A stretch of DNA of 64,000 nucleotides from Paenibacillus paridis (GTDB taxonomy: Bacteria > Bacillota > Bacilli > Paenibacillales > Paenibacillaceae), in NCBI RefSeq assembly GCF_006345825.1, contig NZ_VCIX01000053.1:25071-89070 (forward strand), given 5' to 3'. Both the position numbers and the translations under genes were made by a program. Under the pieces are notes generated by a model. It saw only the letters and a list, made by a program, of their open reading frames with translations, made no database searches and was not told the DNA's origin. Positions 29,242 through 37,062 of the stretch are shown here, piece by piece; the stretch's first letter is position 1, and the number at the start of each line of letters is the position of its first letter.

Positions 29242-29799
29242 ATTCAAGAAGAGGATTGGATCAAGGCGGTACAGAAGGGCGGGCCCGAGCATTATGGCCC
29301 TTTCGTAACGGCCTATGGTCCTTATATATATAGAACGGTCTTCGCAGTGCTGCATTCGCCGCATGACGCGGAGGATATTACGCAGGAAGTGCTGCTGCAA
29401 ATTTATCGCTCCCTCCCGGATTGCCGCTTGGAAGGGCTGAAGACGTGGATTTACCGCATAGCCGTCAATCGAGCAATTGATTTCAAGCGAAGCAAAGCGC
29501 GGCGGCCTGAGGAGCTGGCCGATAGCGAGGCGATGTCGGAAAAGCTGCAGGAAGAATTTGCAGCTAACCCGGCGGCCGAGCTGATAGCGATCGAGCAAGC
29601 AGATAGGCGGCAGATTCGCGAGCGCGTGGATGAAATGCCGAATAACTATCGCGAGGTTGTCGTTGCTTATTATATGGAAGACAAGTCGTATGAACAGATT
29701 TCTCTTGAAACGGGACTGGAGCGCAAAAGCGTGGAGTCCAGGCTTTACCGAGCTAGAAACTGGATGAAGCGCCATTGGCGGAGGGAGGATTTTGAATGA
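29242..29799 (+). CDS. ECF sigma factor with probable AUU start codon
   Basis: Region 2 (DAEDITQEVLLQIYRSL, then LKTWIYRIAVNRAIDFKRSKARR) and region 4 (MPNNYREVVVAYYMEDKSYEQISLETGLERKSVESRLYRARNWMKR) are complete. The reading frame is open only from 29221. It has no ATG, GTG, TTG or CTG before GTG 29347, which would remove the start of region 2. AAGGAGG at 29227-29233 stands 8 nt before ATT at 29242, which begins IQEEDWIKAVQKGGPEHYGPF, the expected region 2 lead-in. The product is 185 residues. Its stop overlaps the anti-sigma start by ATGA. It likely directs envelope-stress genes. Family certain, start codon inferred. Confidence 0.88.
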   Translation: MQEEDWIKAVQKGGPEHYGPFVTAYGPYIYRTVFAVLHSPHDAEDITQEVLLQIYRSLPDCRLEGLKTWIYRIAVNRAIDFKRSKARRPEELADSEAMSEKLQEEFAANPAAELIAIEQADRRQIRERVDEMPNNYREVVVAYYMEDKSYEQISLETGLERKSVESRLYRARNWMKRHWRREDFE

Positions 29800-30329
29800 G
29801 GAATGATCATGTGTCACCGGTGCAAATGCTTGCTTACCTGAAGGATCGTCTGCCTGAGGCTGACCGCGAGCAAGTGGAGCGGGAGCTGACGGCTTGCGAT
29901 GAATGCTTGCAATTGTTTATTGGCATGATGGAATCGGCCGAGAATGAGCCGTTGTCTTCGCAGCCTGACTTTGCGCAGATGGAGAGACGAGTTGTTGCAC
30001 AGCTGATAAGCGAGCAAGAGCCGCTTGAGCAAGAAGGGAAAGCGGAGAAAGCAGGTCAAGCATCTCGGAAAAATTCTGCCCGCCTGCGTTTGTGGCTTCA
30101 GCATCCGGCTACCCATTATACGATCGCAGCTTCTATTACGCTGCTGCTGCTTGCCAGCGGAACCTTTGCCTCCTTCTCTCAAAAGCTGGCTCAGCTTGAT
30201 TTGAGTGAACATGAGCAGGTAGCGGTCCCGCCGCCAGCTGTAGGCAGGCCTTCGATATCGTGGTCGGACAAAATCGTAGATCAAACCGGATCCTGGCTGG
30301 ACGGTCTGAAAGCATCTCGCTTTAAATAA
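29796..30329 (+). CDS. Anti-sigma factor with a degenerate zinc-finger domain
   Basis: The N-terminal 50 residues (MLAYLKDRLPEADREQVERELTACDECLQLF) look like the zinc-binding anti-sigma domain. Cys-X2-Cys is present, but the usual His four residues before it is Glu. A single membrane helix (HYTIAASITLLLLASGTFASF, about 105-128) gives an N-in orientation with a 45-residue outer part. Position and the 4-nt overlap with the sigma gene support the role of holding the ECF factor at the membrane. Release would be by proteolysis or a conformational change. Confidence 0.82.
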   Translation: MRNDHVSPVQMLAYLKDRLPEADREQVERELTACDECLQLFIGMMESAENEPLSSQPDFAQMERRVVAQLISEQEPLEQEGKAEKAGQASRKNSARLRLWLQHPATHYTIAASITLLLLASGTFASFSQKLAQLDLSEHEQVAVPPPAVGRPSISWSDKIVDQTGSWLDGLKASRFK

Positions 30330-30357
30330 ATGAAAATCGGAGAGGAATGAACCGACG

Positions 30358-31533
30358 ATGAACAAAAGCCCATTAGTGGCATTTCTGCTTTCCTTTATTC
30401 CAGGCGCAGGACACGCCTATTTAGGAAGGCCGTTCCGTACTATTTTGTACGGGGGAGCGTTCTTTGGCCCCATAGGCTTATTAATAGTAATATCCATATT
30501 TAGCGGCTATGTTGAGGATGGGCTTGTCATGTTTCTGTTGTTTGTCGCCGCTATGTCGGGGATTATCAACATGGTTGATATGGTTTTTACGCTGCTGTTA
30601 GGGAAAAACTTGAACCCCTATCCTAATCCGCATCACCCATTCGACCAGCCGCCAGACCATTTTGGCCCAGGCTTTGTGCCTTTACAAATGGAGCATCAGC
30701 GGGAAAAAACAAGAACGATTATGTTCTCGCTTGTACCCGGACTTGGGCATATGAGCCTTGGATTAATGCAGCGCGGCATTACCATTCTCATTTCCTTTAT
30801 TGGCTGGATGGCGATTGTTATCTTCTTGAGCGCAATCATTCACCGTGCCGAGATGCTTGTCTTTTTGTTTGTGCTGCCTGTGATTTGGATCTACAGCATG
30901 TTTGATGTGATCAGTCAGCTCCATGCCAAGCAGCGCGGAGAGCGGCTTGAGGACCGGGCTATCTTTGAGGACATGGAAACGTTTATCGGCTCCGGGAAAA
31001 AAAGCAAGGTACTGGCGATCGCTTTATCAATATTCCCAGGCGCAGGCCATCTGTATTTGGGCTTGCAGAAGCGAGGCTTGCAGCTCATGGGCGGCTTTCT
31101 CCTAGCTATCTTCATATTGGACAATATGCGCTTATCCCTGTTCTTTTTTCTACTGCCGCTGTTTTGGTGCTTTGCCTTTTTTGATGCGGTGCAGCAGACC
31201 TCCCGTTACGAGAATCAGACGCTTACCGATGAGCCTGTATTGACGCAGCTGGTTCCCTATCAGCGCTGGTTTGGCATTGGTTTGCTTGGTTTTGGGGTTT
31301 ATTATTTGCTGGACCGGGTTGCAGCCGAGGTCACTTCACATTTTTCCAGGGAGCTTTACTCCCAGTACATGCAGGTCAAATATATGATTCCAACCGCGGT
31401 TGTTGCTTTTATTATGATTATTGTCGGTTTGCGGCTGGCCTTTGGAAGCAAGTCATCGGTGGGAGAGAGAAGGGGCAAACCGCCAGAGCTGCCTCCAACG
31501 CTCTTAGCCAAGCGTGAGGAGGAGCCTCGTTGA
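30358..31533 (+). CDS. Polytopic membrane protein with three PGxGH repeats
   Basis: Three repeats of a membrane unit start with PGAGHAYLGRPFRTILYGG, PGLGHMSLGLMQRGITILI and PGAGHLYLGLQKRGLQLMG. Each is followed by two or more helices. The unit resembles TM2-like small membrane domains, in which a Pro-Gly-X-Gly-His turn joins helices. A final pair of helices lies near the C-terminus. Function is unknown. It follows the anti-sigma gene by 28 nt and overlaps the next gene, so it belongs to the ECF operon and may be its main output. A good GGAGAGG precedes the ATG. Confidence 0.8.
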   Translation: MNKSPLVAFLLSFIPGAGHAYLGRPFRTILYGGAFFGPIGLLIVISIFSGYVEDGLVMFLLFVAAMSGIINMVDMVFTLLLGKNLNPYPNPHHPFDQPPDHFGPGFVPLQMEHQREKTRTIMFSLVPGLGHMSLGLMQRGITILISFIGWMAIVIFLSAIIHRAEMLVFLFVLPVIWIYSMFDVISQLHAKQRGERLEDRAIFEDMETFIGSGKKSKVLAIALSIFPGAGHLYLGLQKRGLQLMGGFLLAIFILDNMRLSLFFFLLPLFWCFAFFDAVQQTSRYENQTLTDEPVLTQLVPYQRWFGIGLLGFGVYYLLDRVAAEVTSHFSRELYSQYMQVKYMIPTAVVAFIMIIVGLRLAFGSKSSVGERRGKPPELPPTLLAKREEEPR

Positions 31534-32216
31534 ACAATGCCGGTATGACTACTAGCTTGGCAGATAACCGTCCGCTTGTTGTGAGAACCTGGCGCGTGGG
31601 CTCCATATCGATGGGCATTACGCTGCTTCTCATCGGTACCGCGCTTGCTGTATCGCTTTGGCAGGATTTTAATGCTTATGAGGTGCTGTTATGGGTCGCG
31701 CCCATCGTTTTCATCATGCTGGGTCTTGAGCTGCTGTTGTATCTTAAGTTTTCAAAAAGCGAAAAGGCGATCGTGCGCTACGATTGGCTGAGCGTCTTTT
31801 TTGTCGGAGTGATAGGTATGGCCAGTCTCGGGCTTGCTTTCTTAATGTCAACGGGTTTATACGATGAGCTGCAACGGGAACTGAAAATGACGCAGCGCTC
31901 CGCTTTTATCGAGACAAAGGCTGTGAAGGTGCCTGCTGGCATTGAGCAGATTAGCGTGCATGCGCTCTCTCAGGTGAAGATTTCCGAGGCGGACACGAAG
32001 GAACTGCAACTGCTCGGCCAAATTCGTTATTGGTCACCGGACAAGCTGGAGCGGCAGGATAACCGTATAATGAAAACCGAAATCGTTGGCACTACGATGT
32101 ATGTGATGATTGGCTCGCCTGATCACAGAGATGGAGGTTTCGCCTCGGATCGGATAGAGATGCAGTTGACGCTGTCCGTGCCTAAAGGCCTCAAGGTCAA
32201 CTTTGCTAATTTCTAG
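31530..32216 (+). CDS. Membrane protein of the ECF operon, unknown function
   Basis: Three membrane helices (ISMGITLLLIGTALAVSL, VAPIVFIMLGLELLLYL, FFVGVIGMASLGLAFL) precede an outer beta-rich domain of about 110 residues (VPAGIEQISVHALSQVKIS, IEMQLTLSVPKGLKVNF). The outer part recalls the adhesin-like DUF4097 domain but is too divergent to assign. TTG at 31530 overlaps the previous stop in TTGA, with GAGGAG upstream. It is the last gene of the operon. Confidence 0.72.
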   Translation: MNNAGMTTSLADNRPLVVRTWRVGSISMGITLLLIGTALAVSLWQDFNAYEVLLWVAPIVFIMLGLELLLYLKFSKSEKAIVRYDWLSVFFVGVIGMASLGLAFLMSTGLYDELQRELKMTQRSAFIETKAVKVPAGIEQISVHALSQVKISEADTKELQLLGQIRYWSPDKLERQDNRIMKTEIVGTTMYVMIGSPDHRDGGFASDRIEMQLTLSVPKGLKVNFANF

Positions 32217-32241
32217 ATTTCAGAGCTCATTATTAAGTAAA

Positions 32242-32295
32242 AGAGGCTTCCCCAACCAATCGGAACGAACCGCGATTGATTTGAGGAAAGCCTCT
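32242..32295. terminator. Terminator between the ECF operon and cotH
   Basis: AGAGGCTT (32242-32249) pairs with AAGCCTCT (32288-32295) with further inner pairing. Short T-rich tails follow on both strands, so it can serve the converging units. Confidence 0.75.
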
Positions 32296-32312
32296 ATTTG
32301 CATATCCATTGC

Positions 32313-34199
32313 TTATGCAGCACTGTTGATCGTTACCGTCGAAGTAGCTGAATTCCAATTCGTTTCTTTATTCAAGCTGTCAGCAATAAAACGAAGGGGT
32401 ACGACTGTTCTTGCATTTAAGATCGTTGGTGCAGCTTCTAAGGTAACCGCCACTCCGTTTACGTAAGCTGTACTGCTTCCGATGGTCAGCACAATGATGC
32501 GATTATCCTTGATGGCTGTAATCGTTTTGGCGGCATTGTCCCATTTCAGATCGGCTCCTAAAGCTTCGAAAATTCCTCTAATGGGCACCAGCACTCTTCC
32601 ACTGCGAATCAAGGGTTCTTGTTGGCTGAAATTGACTTTGGTGCCGTCAATGATGACGGAGATTTCTTTATCAGTAGGCAAGGCTGTAACTGTCAGGTCC
32701 AACTGCGTTTGCAGGTTATTCAGTCTATTCAGCGCAAACGTCATTAATGAGCCGGCGGCCATGTTTCCCATACCATTTCCTTGTCCTGCTGCGCCGCCAT
32801 TTGCCCCAGGGGCAGCCCCAGCAGGTGGTTCAGTTGGCTGCTGGCTATTGTCTGGACGCGTAGGAGGGGGGCCTTCTGTCCCTGTAGGAGGCGTTTGGCC
32901 ATCTGCAGGCGCGCTGCCGCCCATGCCTCCTACATTGCTTTCTTCCACAGAGGAATAAGCAATATTCGATTCGAACTGCTCCATCGTATAAAACTTGGTG
33001 GGATCGGCTTGTACACTTGGTCTAATTAGATCAGAGAGCTCCGTGATGCGGTTCTCGATGCCTTCCAAATAGTCAACGAGTTCGGTGACGTAAGTCAAGT
33101 ATTGCTCTTTGTACTCATCAACCTTTAACAAGTTATTGATCAAAGGTACGCTTTCCATGTTAATGCCTAGCACCGGCACATCCACGGATGCGGTTGCTGC
33201 ATTGGTATTAACTGTGCTGCCTGTTGCTGAAGAGGTGCCTCGTCCACCTCCAGAATAGCCGTTAAAAGACATATTAAAATCCCATGGCAGTACAGAATAT
33301 TTGCCGCTTGCATCGCCATACAGCATGAAGTTATGGCCTTTATCGCCGTTATAGCTGTCATAGTTGCCTAGCACGGCGTTTGCCGCGATATATTTTAAAC
33401 CGGTGCTTACATCAAGGACATCTTCAATATCACCCTTCTGGCCATCAGGCATAGCGTTTAATACGCTGATAAATTTTTTAAGCGAGGCTTTCTCATCCTC
33501 CGTGCCTAACTCGTAAGTAAGGGAATCATAGGAGCTGTTCTCTGCATACTGGAGGTAGCTTTTCTCATCCGTATCATAGAGCACGCCATCTTCATAACCC
33601 TCTCCGAAATTTCTTTCCATATAGCTATCATCAATAGCTTCTACACCTACATAAAAGCCGTACAATTCGCCGTTAATATAAAGATTGGTGAATACTGTAA
33701 GCGGGGCATCAAGTCCAATTGCGCGCAAAGCCTCATAATGCAAATACTCGCGCAGGAACGATGGATCGGCGTAGCTGTTGTTTAGCACCATTTTGTCCAG
33801 GCCGAGCAAGGTTTGTGATTTGTCGTATTTATCAAATTTTAAGCGAAAGCTGTAACGATCGGAATCGGTCATGCTTGCAACAGCATTGAGTGTTAGGTTC
33901 CCCTTTGTAGAGAAGCCGACGTTATTGACTACATTGCCATCTACTTCAACGGTAACGTTTTTATACTCTTTATCGAGAGGGCTCTCCAATATGCTCTTCC
34001 AATCCTCGTCGCCAATCGTCACATTTACATCAATCATTTGGTCTCCCTCAAATAAGGATTCGTAAGGCTGGGCTACCCCTTGCTCTGCGGCCCATGCGGT
34101 AGAGCCGCTGCTTGCTGTGCTGAATGTGAAGAGGACTGCTGCAATCATGAACGCTATTGCTGAAAGGGTACATTTTTTAAATAACTGATGAACGGTCAT
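32313..34199 (-). CDS. cotH: CotH-family spore coat kinase fused to a Cu-amine-oxidase N-like module
   Basis: After a signal peptide (cut near TAWAA) comes the CotH kinase domain (about 45-430): VGFSTKGNLTL, RYSFRLKFDKYD, LGLDKMVLNNSYADPSFLREYL, LYINGELYGFYVGVE and NFMLYGDASGKYSVLPWDFNMSF. A Pro/Gly-rich linker follows, then a C-terminal copper amine oxidase N-like domain (GRVLVPIRGIFEALGADLKWD, TVVPLRFIADSLNKETNW). CotH of B. subtilis phosphorylates coat proteins CotB and CotG. Here the fused module and signal peptide suggest an exported form that may work on wall or spore-surface proteins. AGGAGG precedes the ATG. Confidence 0.9.
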   Translation of the reverse strand: MTVHQLFKKCTLSAIAFMIAAVLFTFSTASSGSTAWAAEQGVAQPYESLFEGDQMIDVNVTIGDEDWKSILESPLDKEYKNVTVEVDGNVVNNVGFSTKGNLTLNAVASMTDSDRYSFRLKFDKYDKSQTLLGLDKMVLNNSYADPSFLREYLHYEALRAIGLDAPLTVFTNLYINGELYGFYVGVEAIDDSYMERNFGEGYEDGVLYDTDEKSYLQYAENSSYDSLTYELGTEDEKASLKKFISVLNAMPDGQKGDIEDVLDVSTGLKYIAANAVLGNYDSYNGDKGHNFMLYGDASGKYSVLPWDFNMSFNGYSGGGRGTSSATGSTVNTNAATASVDVPVLGINMESVPLINNLLKVDEYKEQYLTYVTELVDYLEGIENRITELSDLIRPSVQADPTKFYTMEQFESNIAYSSVEESNVGGMGGSAPADGQTPPTGTEGPPPTRPDNSQQPTEPPAGAAPGANGGAAGQGNGMGNMAAGSLMTFALNRLNNLQTQLDLTVTALPTDKEISVIIDGTKVNFSQQEPLIRSGRVLVPIRGIFEALGADLKWDNAAKTITAIKDNRIIVLTIGSSTAYVNGVAVTLEAAPTILNARTVVPLRFIADSLNKETNWNSATSTVTINSAA

Positions 34200-34351
34200 G
34201 TGTTGATTATTCCTCCTTGTTGATCAGATTTAAATCCTTCATTCAGTCTAATTGTTGGAAGTTAGCCTAACCTTAATCGAAATTGAAAGTTCACTGAATG
34301 TATGCCCATAGCTAGAAAGAGGAAGAGTGAGCGCGCTCTATTTAGCTACAA

Positions 34352-34396
34352 AAATAAAAGCCTTCAACTCCGCATTTTCGCGGTTTTGAAGGCTTT
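34352..34396 (-). terminator. Terminator after the double-GNAT gene
   Basis: Arms AAAGCCTTCAA and TTGAAGGCTTT enclose a CCGC/GCGG stem. A T-rich run follows on the minus strand. Confidence 0.88.
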
Positions 34397-34462
34397 ATTG
34401 CTGAAAGTGCGCAATGGATGGCTCAGCAGCGTGTGACAGAGTTGCTAAATGAGTTACTGATT

Positions 34463-35467
34463 TTATAGATGGGCGGTAGGCTTCAAGCGATTCATCACAT
34501 GATCCAGTGGAGCGAGAAGCTGAAAAGAGCCGCGAAGGGGTACGTAACCAAGCCTGCGGTTGATGCTGAGAATGGGCTGGTTGGTTGAGTCATTATCTGT
34601 CCGAATATACGCAGCTTGCTGGCTTGTCGCCAGTTGTATGGCTTTTATTTTAAGCGCTAAGGCTACTTTCTTGCCCCGATAGGCTCGGCTTACGCCAGTA
34701 TATTCATGATACATGCCGTTGGTTTGCTGATTATGCAGGACATTTGTTACCCCGATATAGGAATCGCCGTCTGCTGCTATGATGACACGCTCAGGTGCGT
34801 AGCCATCTACCCTCAAATACCATTTGAGCCATTCGGAGAACACGGGCACCTCTCCTAGAAATCCAGGAATATCCACTAAGGTTTCCTTATAGAGACCATA
34901 CAGCTTGAGTTCGCTTTCCTCACTGGGAGCATCGGCCAGCGTTAGCAACCGCAGGTTGCCCATCTCAGGCATAGCGGGAACCTCATACGTATGATCCAGC
35001 TTCAGCATGGATTGGAAAGCATGCCTTTCTGTAATAAACCCCCGATTATGGGCAAAACGAACCGAAGCGGGCTGATCATCCCATGCTTCTGTAATCAATG
35101 CAGAGGCCCCTATTTGCAAGGCCCACTGTCCAATATGCTGTAGCAATAGCTGTCCGATCCCCTGAGTACGGTAAGTCTCCTTCACCACGAGTGTATTGCA
35201 GAGATACCCAGGCTCAGTCCATGGGGCTCTCCATGACCACGCATAACCTGCGATTTCCCCTTCGGCAGTCACGGCAACCTTGCGCTCCCGGTCATAACCG
35301 GCGAGCAGCCCGTTATCGTCCATGTAAGTGTGCCCTACTTCATAGAGCTTCTGATCTGCCTCAAGGAGGCTTTGCGCGGTAGTGGGCTCCGACCAAACCT
35401 GATTGAGCAGCTCGGCAAGCTGTTCGTAATCATCCGGTAGCTGGAGCGAACGAATCGTTATCGACAT
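34463..35467 (-). CDS. Tandem GNAT-domain acetyltransferase
   Basis: Two GNAT folds lie in tandem. The first (1-160) has the acetyl-CoA site LVVKETYRTQGIGQLLLQHI and RFAHNRGF. The second (170-334) has TGVSRAYRGKKVALALKIKAI and NQPILSINRRLGYVP. This arrangement occurs in several antibiotic- and amine-modifying enzymes, but no substrate can be read. It is monocistronic. The 628-bp space after it (35468-36095) has no clear gene; it holds the repeats at 35575-35754 and a small possible ORF. Confidence 0.85.
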   Translation of the reverse strand: MSITIRSLQLPDDYEQLAELLNQVWSEPTTAQSLLEADQKLYEVGHTYMDDNGLLAGYDRERKVAVTAEGEIAGYAWSWRAPWTEPGYLCNTLVVKETYRTQGIGQLLLQHIGQWALQIGASALITEAWDDQPASVRFAHNRGFITERHAFQSMLKLDHTYEVPAMPEMGNLRLLTLADAPSEESELKLYGLYKETLVDIPGFLGEVPVFSEWLKWYLRVDGYAPERVIIAADGDSYIGVTNVLHNQQTNGMYHEYTGVSRAYRGKKVALALKIKAIQLATSQQAAYIRTDNDSTNQPILSINRRLGYVPLRGSFQLLAPLDHVMNRLKPTAHL

Positions 35468-35574
35468 TGGAAATACCTCATTTTCATGGAATTTTATATA
35501 AAGAGAATTTATGCTGATCTTTTTTCATTTGTCTTAGAGGGTGGTGAGTATAGAAAGGTTATGAATTAGCTGGA

Positions 35575-35754
35575 TTTTTTCCTGTTAAATGCTCGTTATT
35601 CGCTTGGCACATGAAATAGCGGGAATTGTTCCTGTTAATTCAACCGATTTGCTCCATTTTCATCATGCCATATGGAATTAACGGGAGAAAATCATGCTAA
35701 ATGTCTAAAAATCTCAAAATCTCTTAAAATAACGGGACAAATTCCTGTTAATTT
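35575..35754. repeat. Four copies of an AACGGGA / TCCTGTTAA element in the intergenic space
   Basis: Copies lie at 35575-35588, 35616-35640, 35675-35700 and 35729-35754. The last is the fullest: AATAACGGGA, a short spacer and TTCCTGTTAAT, which is an imperfect inverted repeat. The copies occur in both orientations. Nothing nearby codes for a protein. Confidence 0.6.
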
Positions 35755-35969
35755 TCATAGAGAGAACTTTTATTAACAAAGTCGATCCAAAACCGTTCTT
35801 ACAAGCGCCTTGAAAAAAAGAACAAGCAGGATCTTTCATCTTGTTGGAGATGAAGCTGATATTGGATCAGATTCTTTTATATAGCTTGATTATGTCATGG
35901 AAGAATAGAGGGAATAAAGGTAAAGTTTGACTATAGTAGATATAGCCCGTAAGGAGGTTGAAAAGGACC

Positions 35970-36026
35970 ATGCCATCCCTGACTTTCGAGAGGCATCTTC
36001 TACATAGGAATATAGCTATGTTCTGA
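35970..36026 (+). CDS. Possible 18-residue peptide
   Basis: An ATG at 35970, preceded by AAGGAGG at 35951-35957 and AGGA closer by, opens MPSLTFERHLLHRNIAMF and then a stop. The ribosome-binding site is strong, but no promoter or family is recognised. Confidence 0.2.
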   Translation: MPSLTFERHLLHRNIAMF

Positions 36027-36031
36027 CGTAA

Positions 36032-36080
36032 CAAAAAAAAGACAGAACCCCAAGTAGATAACTCTACTTGAGGTTCTGCC
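36032..36080 (-). terminator. Terminator of the qox operon
   Basis: A near-perfect stem in 36042-36080 (ACAGAACC, CAAGTAGA and their complements) is followed on the minus strand by TTTTTTTT at about 36033-36040. Confidence 0.9.
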
Positions 36081-36095
36081 TATGATGGTTGCTGT

Positions 36096-36419
36096 TTAGG
36101 AAGCAACAGCGTTGTAAGTCATGATCCAGATAGATCCGGCGACGATTGTCAGCAAGATGACGAGGCCGAAAATAAGCGCCATAAGATTGAAGCGAGGCTT
36201 CTCTTCATCACGGATATGCATGAAGAAGATAAGCTGAACGGCGAACTGCAGAACCGCCGTAATAAGAATGAGTAAAGTTGTAGCCGTCTTGCTTAGCAAA
36301 TCATTCATGACGACAACAAGCGGAATGATCGTCAGGATGATGGAGAAGAGGAAGCCGATGACGTAGGACTTCATCGACCCGCCGTGTGCGTCATGCGCGT
36401 TCGCGTTATGATTTTCCAT
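36096..36419 (-). CDS. qoxD: Quinol oxidase subunit IV (QoxD/CyoD)
   Basis: The smallest subunit of the heme-copper quinol oxidase, needed for assembly. Three helices are visible (SYVIGFLFSIILTIIPLVVVM, TLLILITAVLQFAVQLIFFMHI, NLMALIFGLVILLTIVAGSIWIMTY). The closing GSIWIM is typical of CyoD/QoxD rather than of CtaF. The N-terminus is rich in His and Asn (NHNANAHDAHGG). The gene is separated by 1 nt from qoxC and is the last of four. Confidence 0.92.
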   Translation of the reverse strand: MENHNANAHDAHGGSMKSYVIGFLFSIILTIIPLVVVMNDLLSKTATTLLILITAVLQFAVQLIFFMHIRDEEKPRFNLMALIFGLVILLTIVAGSIWIMTYNAVAS

Positions 36420-36420
36420 C

Positions 36421-37062
36421 CTACATCACCCCCATCAAGTAAACGATTGAGAATACAAAGATCCATACGACGTCCAAGAAATGCCAGTACAGGCTGATGA
36501 TGCTTACTTTGCGCTTCGTTACCGGCGTAATGCCGCGGCGGCTAAGCTGCAGGATCAAAGCGACCATCCAGACAAGACCAACGGAAACGTGAAGTCCGTG
36601 AGTGCCGACGAGTACGAAGAAGGCTGACCAGTATGCGCTGGTTCCGATATTTGCGCCTTCGTGTACTAAGTGCATAAACTCGTTGACTTCAAGAAAAACG
36701 AAGGATGCGCCAAGCACAGCTGTTATGGCGAGCCATAAGATGAGGCCGCGCTTGTTTCCTTTGTTCATTTCGAGAACGGCAATGCCGCTCGTGAAGCTGC
36801 TTGTAAGCAAGATGAATGTGGAAATAATAATGCCGTTCATCTCCAGCAGCTCCGCGCCTGTCGGTCCGCCGTCTGTATTCAGACGAAGGACCACATAGGT
36901 AGCGAATAACGTACCGAATAAGATAACGTCGGTTATAAGAAATAGCCAGAAGCCAAATGTCTTTAATGATTCTTGATCATGATGGTCATCATGGTGACCG
37001 CCGCCGTGACCGGCTCCGTGTCCGCCATGCGCCCCTGCCGGGGTAGAAACTGCATGTGCCAT
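36421..37062 (-). CDS. qoxC: Quinol oxidase subunit III (QoxC/CyoC)
   Basis: Five membrane helices with the family motifs FGFWLFLITDVILFGTLFATY, EVNEFMHLV, YWSAFFVLVGTHGLHVSVGL and WHFLDVVWIFVFSIVYL. Before the first helix is a 30-residue His/Gly segment with about ten His (GAHGGHGAGHGGGHHDDHH), longer than usual. The start overlaps the qoxB stop in TAATG, so it is translationally coupled. Confidence 0.93.
   Translation of the reverse strand: MAHAVSTPAGAHGGHGAGHGGGHHDDHHDQESLKTFGFWLFLITDVILFGTLFATYVVLRLNTDGGPTGAELLEMNGIIISTFILLTSSFTSGIAVLEMNKGNKRGLILWLAITAVLGASFVFLEVNEFMHLVHEGANIGTSAYWSAFFVLVGTHGLHVSVGLVWMVALILQLSRRGITPVTKRKVSIISLYWHFLDVVWIFVFSIVYLMGVM

Noticed and set aside
29347..29799. 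GTG at 29347 as the sigma factor start
   Set aside because: It would remove the first part of region 2 and has no ribosome-binding site; the frame upstream codes for matching sequence.
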